From contig CAKUWO010000001.1 of the NCBI GenBank assembly GCA_934699415.1, positions 1-64,000 on the forward strand: a stretch of 64,000 bases of DNA, written 5' to 3'. The notes beneath the pieces are model-generated. The model was not told where the DNA came from. It saw only the letters and a program-made list of their open reading frames with translations, and ran no database searches. Within the stretch, counting starts at the first letter, position 1. Each line of letters starts with the position of its first letter. This DNA comes from an uncultured Erysipelotrichaceae bacterium. Lineage in GTDB: Bacteria > Bacillota_I > Bacilli_A > Erysipelotrichales > Erysipelotrichaceae. Made by a program: the position numbers and the translations under genes. Below, one piece after another: positions 34,558 to 43,012 of this stretch.

Positions 34558-35512
34558 TGTTTTCTCCTTTCTTATTTAATTCATATATAAATCTACCAAG
34601 TAATAATTTACTATCATAACCTTTTACTTGTCTTGTTACAGTCTCTATTTCCTTTAAAGCCTTAAATAAGCGCAAATAATCTTTATTTTTTAGTTTAAGA
34701 GCTTTGTTTTTAATAATTGACGCTTCTTCATCATATAGAGCTGAAATTGTTTCTAAAGCCATAACAATATAAGAAGTAAAAACCTTTTTAGGTTCTATCT
34801 TAGTACTTTTAAAACCTTCTCTAATAAGCTCTTTTTCAATATAGAGAGCTAATTCTTCATAGTCTTTAACTTCTAATGTTTGATTTAAAAAATCTAAAGC
34901 TAATAAATAGTTAGGATCATTTAAGTCTGTTTTAAGATAAAGCCCATTAATCTTAGCTAAATAATAAGCATCTTCTTCATCAAAACCATCTTCTAGATAT
35001 TGCGAAATAATTTGTTTAAGCTCATTTTCTAAAAAAGGCACTCTTTCACATCTTGATACAACTGTTTCAAGTAATGTCTCAATATGATCAGTGATTAAAA
35101 TACCATAGGTATTATCACCTGGAGTCTCTTCGATAAACTTTAATAAGGTATTTAAGACTTTAGCTGAGGAATTTTCAACTTTATCAATTAGATAAACTCT
35201 TCTTCCACCCTTTTCTAAAGCTGTTTTTTGTAACTCTTTTAATAACTTTTCAATATCTTCAGCTTTGATGCTTTCTTCCTGCCCACTCAAAGTAAGAAAA
35301 TCAGGGCAACCACCATTAAGCATACGTCTATAGAAATCATCTTCTACTTCAACATAATTAGACTTATTTTGCAGTATTGAGTAGGCAAAATGATAAGCGC
35401 TCTCTTTCTTTAATGAACTTTCATTACCATAGAAGAGATAGACTTGCGATAATTTATTATTTCTTAAGGCATTATCTAAAAGAGTATAGGCTACACTATC
35501 CTTATCGAGCAT
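34547..35512 (-). CDS. holB: DNA polymerase III subunit delta'
   Basis: This 321-residue clamp-loader subunit shows the DnaX-like fold. It has VYLFYGNESSLKKESAYHFA at the degenerate P-loop, RRVYLIDKVENSSAKVLNTL (about residues 104-123) as the Walker B/sensor region, KFIEETPGDNTYGILIT and SRCERVPF. The true P-loop Lys/Thr pattern is missing, as usual for delta'. It works at the replication fork, loading the sliding clamp. Gene overlaps on both sides (tmk and ricT) point to tight co-translation. Confidence 0.92.
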   Translation of the reverse strand: MLDKDSVAYTLLDNALRNNKLSQVYLFYGNESSLKKESAYHFAYSILQNKSNYVEVEDDFYRRMLNGGCPDFLTLSGQEESIKAEDIEKLLKELQKTALEKGGRRVYLIDKVENSSAKVLNTLLKFIEETPGDNTYGILITDHIETLLETVVSRCERVPFLENELKQIISQYLEDGFDEEDAYYLAKINGLYLKTDLNDPNYLLALDFLNQTLEVKDYEELALYIEKELIREGFKSTKIEPKKVFTSYIVMALETISALYDEEASIIKNKALKLKNKDYLRLFKALKEIETVTRQVKGYDSKLLLGRFIYELNKKGENNER

Positions 35513-36134
35513 CCTTTAAAAACCTTTCAAGTTCATTTAAACAATCATTCAAGACTGTTTCTTTATCATTTGAAGCATCTATTACTACAATACGATCCTT
35601 AAATTGTTTAATAATTTCTTCATATCCTTCTCTTACTCTAGTATGGAAAGATAAAGCTTCACTATCTAAGCGATCTTTAAAAGGACGATCTGCAATTCTT
35701 TTAAGACCTTCTTCTTCATCAATTGATAAATATAAAGTGATATCGGGCATTGTACCTTCAATCGCAAAGCGATTAATCGCTAAAACTTCTAAAGCACCAA
35801 TTTGTCTACCATATCCCTGATATGCAAGAGATGAGTCTAAGAAACGTTCACATAAAACAATTTCGCCTTTTTCTAAAGCCGGTATAACCTTTTCGACTAA
35901 GTGTTGTCTTCTGGATGCAGCATATAATAAAGCCTCAGTTCTAGCATCCATTGCTGTATTTAAAGGATCTAAAATAATATCACGAATCTTTTCCGCGATT
36001 CTAACTCCTCCTGGCTCTCTTGTATGAACTACGGTATAACCTCTATTTTCTAATTCATTTTTTAAAAGTGTTGCAATGGTTGTTTTACCTGAACCATCTG
36101 GTCCTTCAAGTGTAATAAATATTCCTTTTTTCAT
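35502..36134 (-). CDS. tmk: Thymidylate kinase
   Basis: The 210-residue enzyme phosphorylates dTMP to dTDP with ATP. It has the P-loop LEGPDGSGKTTIATLL (about residues 8-23), the DRX/ERF motif CERFLDSSLAYQGYGR (about 93-108), TREPGG (about 39-44) and the lid RIADRPFKDRLDSE. It is preceded by one base by a small 94-residue protein gene and overlaps holB downstream. Confidence 0.97.
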   Translation of the reverse strand: MKKGIFITLEGPDGSGKTTIATLLKNELENRGYTVVHTREPGGVRIAEKIRDIILDPLNTAMDARTEALLYAASRRQHLVEKVIPALEKGEIVLCERFLDSSLAYQGYGRQIGALEVLAINRFAIEGTMPDITLYLSIDEEEGLKRIADRPFKDRLDSEALSFHTRVREGYEEIIKQFKDRIVVIDASNDKETVLNDCLNELERFLKDAR

Positions 36135-36135
36135 C

Positions 36136-36420
36136 TTAACTCGCCTTCTTTACTTTAAAAGCCTGTTCTAAAGCTTTTAAAACATCTTCTTTTATCTTTT
36201 CAAATTCTTCTTCGCTAATATCTTTAAATTCACCTACAACACGAATACCAGCTTCAACTTTCGGATTTTTAAAAGTTTGATAGATGCTATTCATATTTTC
36301 AAATGTATCAAGATCTACTAAGGCAAAAAGTTCCTCTTTACCACTGGTTAAAAGAGCACATTTTTCATCTTTCAAGATATCTTTTAAGCCTTCAAATTGC
36401 TGTATATCAATTCTTTTCAT
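36136..36420 (-). CDS. Small unknown protein with Phd/YefM-like N-terminus
   Basis: This 94-residue protein heads the tmk operon, with its stop one base before the tmk start. Residues about 8-45 (EGLKDILKDEKCALLTSGKE, then FALVDLDTFENM) have the strand-turn-strand spacing of Phd/YefM antitoxins. The C-terminus is helical. No toxin gene adjoins it. In Bacillus a c-di-AMP receptor (YaaQ/DarA) sits near tmk, but this protein is shorter and lacks that family's N-terminus. It may be an orphan DNA-binding regulator. The function is unknown. Confidence 0.7.
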   Translation of the reverse strand: MKRIDIQQFEGLKDILKDEKCALLTSGKEELFALVDLDTFENMNSIYQTFKNPKVEAGIRVVGEFKDISEEEFEKIKEDVLKALEQAFKVKKAS

Positions 36421-36530
36421 GGTCTAATTATACATCAATAATCTATTTTACCCGCTAATGGCTTGTATTTCTTTGAGAAATAAATAGTATTTAATGTTAG
36501 AATACATTGATAGAACAATTAGGGAGACTT

Positions 36531-37373
36531 ATGATTAAGATTATTTCGGATTCCTCTACTCTTTATACTGTGAGTGAGGCTAAGGACAAAGGTTTTTACT
36601 CTGTCCCATTACATGTAACTATCGGCAATGATTCTTATCGTGATCTTGAAGATATCAGTTCAGAACAATTGCTCAAAATGATTGAAGATGGAGCTATTCC
36701 TAAAACATCGCAACCATCTATCGGCGAAAAAATTGCTTTATATGATGAATTATCAAAAGATAATGAAGTTATCGATATCACAATGGCTGGTGGTTTAAGT
36801 GGCACATATCAAGCTGCTTTAACTGCTAAAAATACCTGTGAAAGACCCGATAAGATTCACGTGGTTGACTCAATGACTTTATGTGGTCCTCATCGTTATA
36901 TGGTTGATTTAGCACTTCAAATGGCAAAAGAAAATAAAAGTGTTAAAGAAATTATTGAAATGATCAAAAGCGCAAGAGCTAATGAAATTTCTTATCTTGT
37001 ACCATTTGATTTTGATTTCTTAGTACGTGGAGGAAGAGTTAAAGGTTTAGCTGCTAAACTCGGTGGTTTATTAAAACTTATTCCAATACTTAAGAAGGGT
37101 GAAAATGGTGAAGGTTTAAATAAATTTGCAGTATGTAAAACAACTAGAAAAGCTATTTTAGATGTTGTAAACGACTTAAAAGAAGCTGGGGCAACAGCTA
37201 AAGCTACTTTCTATGTCTCACATGCTAATAATTTTGAATTAGCCGATAAATTCGCTACAAAGATTAAAGAAGTATTTGAAGGAGCTAAAGTTATTATCTA
37301 TCCTTTATCACCAGCCTTTATCTCACAAGGTGGACCAGATTGTGTTGCAATTCAATCAATAGAAATTAAATAA
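36531..37373 (+). CDS. DegV family fatty-acid-binding protein
   Basis: I set the start at the ATG at 36531 (AGGGAG ribosome site), giving 280 residues; a longer frame to 36507 lacks a site. It shows DegV marks: KIISDSSTLYTVSEAK at the N-terminus, KTSQPSIGEKIALYDEL (about residues 60-76), ITMAGGLSGTYQAAL (about 82-96) and the DFLVRGGRVKGLAAKLG segment (about 155-172). DegV/FakB proteins bind fatty acids and present them to the kinase FakA for phospholipid synthesis. No fakA is in the window, so FakB activity is inferred from family only. Confidence 0.92.
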   Translation: MIKIISDSSTLYTVSEAKDKGFYSVPLHVTIGNDSYRDLEDISSEQLLKMIEDGAIPKTSQPSIGEKIALYDELSKDNEVIDITMAGGLSGTYQAALTAKNTCERPDKIHVVDSMTLCGPHRYMVDLALQMAKENKSVKEIIEMIKSARANEISYLVPFDFDFLVRGGRVKGLAAKLGGLLKLIPILKKGENGEGLNKFAVCKTTRKAILDVVNDLKEAGATAKATFYVSHANNFELADKFATKIKEVFEGAKVIIYPLSPAFISQGGPDCVAIQSIEIK

Positions 37374-37396
37374 CCGCTAAAAAGCGGTTATTTTTT
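37371..37396. terminator. Bidirectional terminator between degV and the Nudix gene
   Basis: TAACCGCT (37371-37378) pairs with AGCGGTTA (37383-37390) and a T run follows on the plus strand. It serves convergent genes. Confidence 0.85.
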
Positions 37397-37913
37397 ATCC
37401 TCTTGTTAAACGATAGACAAGAGCTATTGTTTTAGCATCATAAATAATACCTTGTCTAATCATCTCTTCTAATTCTTCTAATGAATAATATAAAGTAGTA
37501 ATATTTTCATCTTCATCAAAATGAGTTCCTACTTTTAAATCAGCTTCCCCTTGAAAAAGATGAATTCTCTCCGTTGTATAGCCACAAGATGGGGCAATAA
37601 AGCCATAATATTTAAGATTTTTAACAGTATACCCTAGCTCTTCTACGCTTTCTCTTAAAATTGTTTCTTTAACATCTTCGCCTTCTTCAATCTTACCAGC
37701 ACAAAATTCAACCATCTCTTCGCCTTGGGCGTAACGATATTGTTTAGTTAAAAGATATTTACCATCATAACCTTTTAAAGCAATGCAACATCCTCCGCGA
37801 TGATGAACAACTTCTCTTTTAGCTTCTCTTCCATCATCTAAGCTAACATCATCTAAGCTAACTCTAATCACTTTACCATCATAAATTTCTTTACTATTAA
37901 GTTGTTTTTCCAT
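37395..37913 (-). CDS. Nudix hydrolase, probable ADP-ribose pyrophosphatase
   Basis: This 172-residue protein has a complete Nudix box, G-x5-E-x7-REUxEExGU (starting GKIEEGED at about residue 73). The preceding YRYAQGEEMVEFCAG segment is typical of the ADP-ribose pyrophosphatase subfamily (YqkG/NudF-like). It would hydrolyse ADP-ribose to AMP and ribose-5-phosphate in the cytoplasm. It is a single gene, convergent with degV and divergent from a small membrane protein gene. Confidence 0.93.
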   Translation of the reverse strand: MEKQLNSKEIYDGKVIRVSLDDVSLDDGREAKREVVHHRGGCCIALKGYDGKYLLTKQYRYAQGEEMVEFCAGKIEEGEDVKETILRESVEELGYTVKNLKYYGFIAPSCGYTTERIHLFQGEADLKVGTHFDEDENITTLYYSLEELEEMIRQGIIYDAKTIALVYRLTRG

Positions 37914-37981
37914 ATTTTGCCTTTCTAATCTTTTAGCGTATTTTAAGGGTTTGTTGTAGAATTGAAGAATAGGAGAATCTC

Positions 37982-38524
37982 ATGTCAAATAAAAATAACA
38001 CAAAAGATATTGAAACAACCGTTTCCGGCCGTAACATTTATGTTGATGGTCATAAGACAATCTATCATAACCCTTTAACTAAAACTAACTATATCATCCG
38101 TAAAGATAAAGCTAAAGCTTTTACTACTTTCTCTTTGAGATTTTTAATTGGTTTAATCACCGGTTATGGTTTTGGCTTACTCTTTAAAAAATGGTGGGCT
38201 GGTTTATTATTAGGACTTTTAGTATATGCTGTAATGGCTTTAATCTTTTACTTTAAGTTTCTTCCTGATTTACCTACTGAAATTCATTTCGTGCCATATA
38301 AAAAGCCAACAATGATTGATGATTTAGCAAGCACTGTCAGCAAAGGTAAACTCATTTCTTCATCTTTAATCTGTTTAGGATTAGCTGCTATTTTATTATC
38401 AAGAGTTGTTGTAAGTTATGAGGATAGTGGCTCTTTATTATCTCTTGATATTATCTTATCTATTCTTGTTGTCGGCTTTGCTATTGTTTGCTTTATCGCT
38501 AGCACTAAGTCCAAGAAGGAATAA
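37982..38524 (+). CDS. Four-helix membrane protein of unknown function
   Basis: The 180-residue protein has a polar N-terminus (about 45 residues, cytoplasmic by the positive-inside rule). It has two close hydrophobic segments (about 50-92) and two more near the C-terminus (about 125-145 and 152-172). The start has a GGAGAAT ribosome site. Its last 69 bases overlap tail-to-tail with the HAD gene on the other strand. No family is recognised. Confidence 0.72.
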   Translation: MSNKNNTKDIETTVSGRNIYVDGHKTIYHNPLTKTNYIIRKDKAKAFTTFSLRFLIGLITGYGFGLLFKKWWAGLLLGLLVYAVMALIFYFKFLPDLPTEIHFVPYKKPTMIDDLASTVSKGKLISSSLICLGLAAILLSRVVVSYEDSGSLLSLDIILSILVVGFAIVCFIASTKSKKE

Positions 38525-39175
38525 ACTAGCTTCATAACAATCATTAACCAAAACATCAGCCTCACTTTGGTCAATATTGAAATTAAAATCTTTAATTCCA
38601 ATCACAAACATCTTCGCTCTTTTACCAGCTTGAATGCCATAATAACTATCTTCAATAACAGCACATTCGCTTACATCAAAACCTAAGTCTTGTGCTGTTT
38701 TTTGATAAATTAAAGGATTAGGCTTTGATGCTTCTAAATCTCTTCCAGAATATATAAGATCAAAATAATCAAAAATCTTACTTTTCTTAAGATTATATTC
38801 TAAATAATCATAAGCACTTGAAGATGCTACAGCTAATTTAATACCATTATCTTTTAATAATTTTAAAGCTAATGGGGTTGTTTTAAATAAATAGTCACTA
38901 ACATCGTTATATACTTTCACTTGTTTAAGATATAAAGTTTTATTTTCTTCAAATTCTTCATAACTAATATCGCAATTTAAACACTGATATATTTTAAACC
39001 AGATATTCATTTTAGGATTAGTGCCAATCAATTCTTTAACCCATGAGCGTTCATAATGATAGTGATAATAATCAAGAAAATCACAGAAAGCTTGATGATG
39101 AGCAACTTCTGAATTATATAAGACCCCATCAAAATCAAATATAACTGCTTGTGGTTTATTAATTGTCATATACAT
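38456..39175 (-). CDS. HAD-superfamily hydrolase (beta-phosphoglucomutase-like)
   Basis: This 239-residue protein has HAD motif I VIFDFDGVLYNSE (about residues 12-24), motif II LAVASSSAYDYLE (about 115-127), motif III Lys in ASKPNPLIYQKTA and motif IV VIEDSYYGIQAGKRA. This is the pattern of the beta-phosphoglucomutase/phosphatase subgroup. Substrate unknown. Two start codons (39175 or Met3 at 39169) are possible. The 3' end runs 69 bases into the convergent membrane-protein gene. The last 15 or so residues are polar and repetitive (KANNSKADNKNR) and probably non-essential. Confidence 0.88.
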   Translation of the reverse strand: MYMTINKPQAVIFDFDGVLYNSEVAHHQAFCDFLDYYHYHYERSWVKELIGTNPKMNIWFKIYQCLNCDISYEEFEENKTLYLKQVKVYNDVSDYLFKTTPLALKLLKDNGIKLAVASSSAYDYLEYNLKKSKIFDYFDLIYSGRDLEASKPNPLIYQKTAQDLGFDVSECAVIEDSYYGIQAGKRAKMFVIGIKDFNFNIDQSEADVLVNDCYEASLFLLGLSASDKANNSKADNKNR

Positions 39176-39203
39176 ATAATAATATTAAGTAAGGAATATT
39201 GAT

Positions 39204-39413
39204 ATGAAAATTAAACAAAATCACTTATGCCCTGTATGTTATCGCTATGAATTTAATGAATTAAACTCCTATCTAATATGCCCTTATTGTGCTTGGGAAG
39301 ATGATTTATATATGGAAAATCATCCCGATGACGATAATGGCGCTAATGAATTATCTTTAAATGAATATCGTAAAAAGTATCAAGATTCAAATACTATTCA
39401 TATCATAAAATAA
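39204..39413 (+). CDS. Cys-rich CPCC-type small protein
   Basis: The 69-residue protein contains CPVCYRYEF near the N-terminus and ICPYCAWEDDLY (about residues 25-36). A GANELSLNEYRKKY tail completes the pattern of the Cys_rich_CPCC family. The two CxxC pairs probably bind one zinc. The function of the family is unknown. It has an AAGGAA ribosome site, is divergent from the HAD gene with only 28 bases between them, and ends at a shared terminator. Confidence 0.85.
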   Translation: MKIKQNHLCPVCYRYEFNELNSYLICPYCAWEDDLYMENHPDDDNGANELSLNEYRKKYQDSNTIHIIK

Positions 39414-39437
39414 GAGCTACTCATAAGTAGCTCTTAT
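39411..39437. terminator. Bidirectional terminator
   Basis: TAAGAGCTAC (39411-39420) pairs perfectly with GTAGCTCTTA (39427-39436) between the convergent CPCC and GLUG genes. Confidence 0.85.
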
Positions 39438-39439
39438 TC

Positions 39440-42400
39440 TTATTTAAAATTAACCTTACAAGATAGACTTGTTAAAGCACCATCAATTTTGATATTTAAG
39501 GAACAAATCTTGCCATCCTTCAGCATTAAATTCATTTCCCCATTTTTTAAAGAAACATCTAAATCGCTAAATTCTTTAATAATATTTTTCATCTGTTCTT
39601 CATCAAGATTGAAATTATAATATTTCTCATCGCCATAGCTGTTATAACTTAGCTTAGAATTCATAGCGATATCATAAACCACATCAATCAATTTATCTAA
39701 ATTAACATATTGAGGATTAAGGCTATAATCAAAGTTGTCTTTAACCTTTAATGGTCCAATTTCTGCTTCTAGCTCGATATTTACATTACGATAATCTAAT
39801 GAAGTAAAAGCATAATATAATTCCACCACATCATCGCTTAATAAATTAATGACATCTTCTTCTTTTGCTTCTTTAACTTTATTAGGGATATTAACATCAA
39901 ATTCTTCATTTAATTTAATATCTACTCTTAAAGAATAAGTATTATCTTCAATAACACCATCACTAATAAAGCTTAAACGTTCTGCTTTATTATCTTTAAT
40001 AGCCAATTCAACCGTCATTGGACTTTCAACATTATAAGAAGTATTAGGCAATAAGACTTCCATAACACTCTTCATCTCATTAGATGATAGTTTTAATGAG
40101 TAAACATCATCTATCTTTTTAACATTTTCTTTTAAGAAGAAATCATAAGCCATTGAAATTAAAGAATCATAATCGATATTATAATTATCAATCTTAAATG
40201 CTGTACCATCTTCTAAATAGATAATATTATTCTTAAGATAGAAATTATTATTTGCTAAATCAATAACTTTATAACCATCTTTTCGTGCTACTTTAACGGT
40301 CTTCTTAAATGAGTTAGGACCTTCATCATAATTAATATCTATTTCAGCACTATAAGAATCTTGTGATAAATAATCATTTAAATATTTATAAGCTTTAAAT
40401 TCATTCTTTTTAGCAGTAAATACTAAAGCCACAATCATTAAAACAATAACTACCGGAATAATATAACGTCCTTTATGACTATCATTTATTAAAATAACCA
40501 TACTAGCTAAAACAATTAATAATGCTGCAATAGCAAAGACATAAAGCCAAGCATGATTATTACTTGCAACAATCAAAGTAGCTTGATTTTCATTTAAAGT
40601 GAATTTTTCATAAGAGCCAATTGTTTCATGATTTAGCTTAATCAAGCCTTCTTCACTGTCAATAAATAAATCGTCTTTTAAATCCATCAATAAGCGTACT
40701 ACATGACTATCTCTAGCATCATTTGGAATATTTAGTTTGTAAATATTTTTAATAGTATATGAATCAATAGAATAATCATCATTGCTTTGATAGAAGGTTA
40801 AGTTATCTTCTTCTTTAAAATCGCCTTCTACCAAACATACTTTTTTACCATTTTGTTGCAAAGACGAAGCAAGCGTACTAACGTAAGGATTGTTTTCACC
40901 TACTGCTCTGATATCATGATTTAGATTATCTAAATTAGTAACATTCCACTTAATAAAATTACCATCTTCAGTTTTAATCTTTGGATAAATATCTTCATTA
41001 AAAGAACCACCAGCTTTAAAATAGATGGTCTTAACATTTTCATCATCAACAATAAAGCTCATCTTTAAAGTGGCAAACATTTCATCTTTCTTACAAATGT
41101 CTTCATAAGATATAGGTTCAGCAATACCAGCATAACTAATCTGATTAATACCATCTAAACCATCATAAACAAAATAGTTTTTACTAATTTCGCCCTTTAA
41201 AACACCTGCAATAGCACCAATATTTTGACCATAATCAATCACTTGAACCATTGACAAGTTATTTGAAATAGTTGCGCTGTCTGCTACTTGTCCAGCAATA
41301 CCGCCAATATAATTCTTACCACTTAAGAAATTCTTAGCGCTATTATTTACAACTCTTCCTTTAGCTGTGCCACAAATGCCACCTACATTGTTTCCAGCAT
41401 CACTAAAGATATCGCCAGTATTCTTATTATCAGCAATATAACCTAACACCTGTTTACCACAAATACCGCCAGCATCATTACGTTTCGCATTGATATAGCC
41501 TTCATTATTACATTCAACAATTAAAGCTCTTACTTCATATTTTTCATTGCTATAAAGATCAAAAGAGAATAAATCATCATCTTCTTGATTATTAGCTTTT
41601 TGAATCGACATAACCCCAGCTATACCACCAACATTTAAATCACCTTTAATGGTTGCTTTATTATCGCATTTCTCAACTTTACCTTTACGAATATTAGCAA
41701 CATTAATATATGACTTATCAATGTAGATACTCTCTTCCTTTTTATCAAGAATTGAAATAGCAGTATCTGAAATTTGGGTTACTTTACCTGATATTTCATT
41801 TACATTATCAGCCAATTGTTTAGTATCATCTTTTAATTGACTATTTAATTTCTTAGAACAATTAACTAATTTATCTAAAGCTTTATCAAGTTCGCTTAAA
41901 TCAACATTAATTTCAAGATCTTCTAAACCACCATCTTCGGGTTTATTAATTTCAAAATCAAGATTCTTTAAAGCATCGCCACCCTGTTTCAAAGCATCTG
42001 ACATTGAATCAAGGGTTATTTTAATATCTTCAGCATTATCATTAAGACTATTAGTTGTGTTATTAACTATGGTATTTAATTGTTTAAATTGATTTCTTAA
42101 TTGACCAATGGTATTTAAAGAAATATCTTCTTTAATATCTGGTTCCATCTGTCCTACAATACCGCCAACATCTTTTCGACCATCAATATCACCAGTATTT
42201 AAACAAGATGATACATAACCAGAGCTTCTTCCTACAACACCACCGATATTATAACCAAGATGTTTATATCCGATAGAAGCACTGTTATTACAATTAATTA
42301 CTTGTCCTGTGGAATAGCCTACAATGCCACCAGCATCAATAAAGGAACTATCTGTTTTTAATAAATCTTCAATTGTTGAACTACCAATATCTTCAATTGA

Positions 42401-43012
42401 TAAAGCTTCACTATTATCTCTTGTATTTACATTAGCTTCATTTTTACAATCTTTGATAAGGCCGGTATTATAGCCAGCTATACCACCACTTTTAATCTTA
42501 GCTTCAATAAAACCATATGTTGAACAATTGATAATATCTCCTTGGTTATTACCTACAATGCCACCAACATTATTCTTCGCTATAACACTACCTTTAAAGC
42601 TTGAATTTTCAACTCTACCATAGTTAATTCCAACAATGCCACCAACATCTTCTGCTTTACCATCAGGAGAAATAAAACCTTCAATATTTAAATTTTTAAC
42701 AACCCCTTCATTAGATAAAGTAGCTATAAAGCCATAAGGGGCATATTTACCATCGGTTTTAAGATCCGATATTGTATGACCATTACCATCAAAAGTACCT
42801 GAGAAATAAGCGATATTAAAGTCATCAACATCCTTTAATGATAAATCAGTATTTAAGCTTACTTTTAAACCAGAAGTATAAATATCACTATGACATTTTT
42901 CACTTAGTTCTACTAAATCTTTAATACTATTAATTTCATATGTATTAGTTTCAGCTTTTACTGGCGTTTGAAAAGTTAAAAACAAGACTAAAAGGATATT
43001 AATTATTTTCAT
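39440..43012 (-). CDS. Large secreted GLUG-repeat membrane protein, MMPL partner
   Basis: This 1190-residue protein has a signal peptide (residues 1-20). A GLUG/beta-helix block of GGIVGxNxGxIxNC repeats spans about 75-295, a long helical insert about 297-430 (NQFKQLNTIVNNTTNSLND), and a second GLUG block about 440-610. After a globular part come two membrane segments (about 821-842 and 848-868). A 320-residue C-terminal domain follows. The start overlaps the last base of the MMPL gene, so the two form an operon. I infer an extracellular partner or accessory of the exporter. The GLUG plus helical insert plan resembles an adhesin or a transport chaperone; neither is shown. Confidence 0.85.
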   Translation of the reverse strand: MKIINILLVLFLTFQTPVKAETNTYEINSIKDLVELSEKCHSDIYTSGLKVSLNTDLSLKDVDDFNIAYFSGTFDGNGHTISDLKTDGKYAPYGFIATLSNEGVVKNLNIEGFISPDGKAEDVGGIVGINYGRVENSSFKGSVIAKNNVGGIVGNNQGDIINCSTYGFIEAKIKSGGIAGYNTGLIKDCKNEANVNTRDNSEALSIEDIGSSTIEDLLKTDSSFIDAGGIVGYSTGQVINCNNSASIGYKHLGYNIGGVVGRSSGYVSSCLNTGDIDGRKDVGGIVGQMEPDIKEDISLNTIGQLRNQFKQLNTIVNNTTNSLNDNAEDIKITLDSMSDALKQGGDALKNLDFEINKPEDGGLEDLEINVDLSELDKALDKLVNCSKKLNSQLKDDTKQLADNVNEISGKVTQISDTAISILDKKEESIYIDKSYINVANIRKGKVEKCDNKATIKGDLNVGGIAGVMSIQKANNQEDDDLFSFDLYSNEKYEVRALIVECNNEGYINAKRNDAGGICGKQVLGYIADNKNTGDIFSDAGNNVGGICGTAKGRVVNNSAKNFLSGKNYIGGIAGQVADSATISNNLSMVQVIDYGQNIGAIAGVLKGEISKNYFVYDGLDGINQISYAGIAEPISYEDICKKDEMFATLKMSFIVDDENVKTIYFKAGGSFNEDIYPKIKTEDGNFIKWNVTNLDNLNHDIRAVGENNPYVSTLASSLQQNGKKVCLVEGDFKEEDNLTFYQSNDDYSIDSYTIKNIYKLNIPNDARDSHVVRLLMDLKDDLFIDSEEGLIKLNHETIGSYEKFTLNENQATLIVASNNHAWLYVFAIAALLIVLASMVILINDSHKGRYIIPVVIVLMIVALVFTAKKNEFKAYKYLNDYLSQDSYSAEIDINYDEGPNSFKKTVKVARKDGYKVIDLANNNFYLKNNIIYLEDGTAFKIDNYNIDYDSLISMAYDFFLKENVKKIDDVYSLKLSSNEMKSVMEVLLPNTSYNVESPMTVELAIKDNKAERLSFISDGVIEDNTYSLRVDIKLNEEFDVNIPNKVKEAKEEDVINLLSDDVVELYYAFTSLDYRNVNIELEAEIGPLKVKDNFDYSLNPQYVNLDKLIDVVYDIAMNSKLSYNSYGDEKYYNFNLDEEQMKNIIKEFSDLDVSLKNGEMNLMLKDGKICSLNIKIDGALTSLSCKVNFK

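Noticed and set aside
36136..36420. c-di-AMP receptor DarA/YaaQ
   Set aside because: The position near tmk fits, but the length and N-terminal sequence do not.
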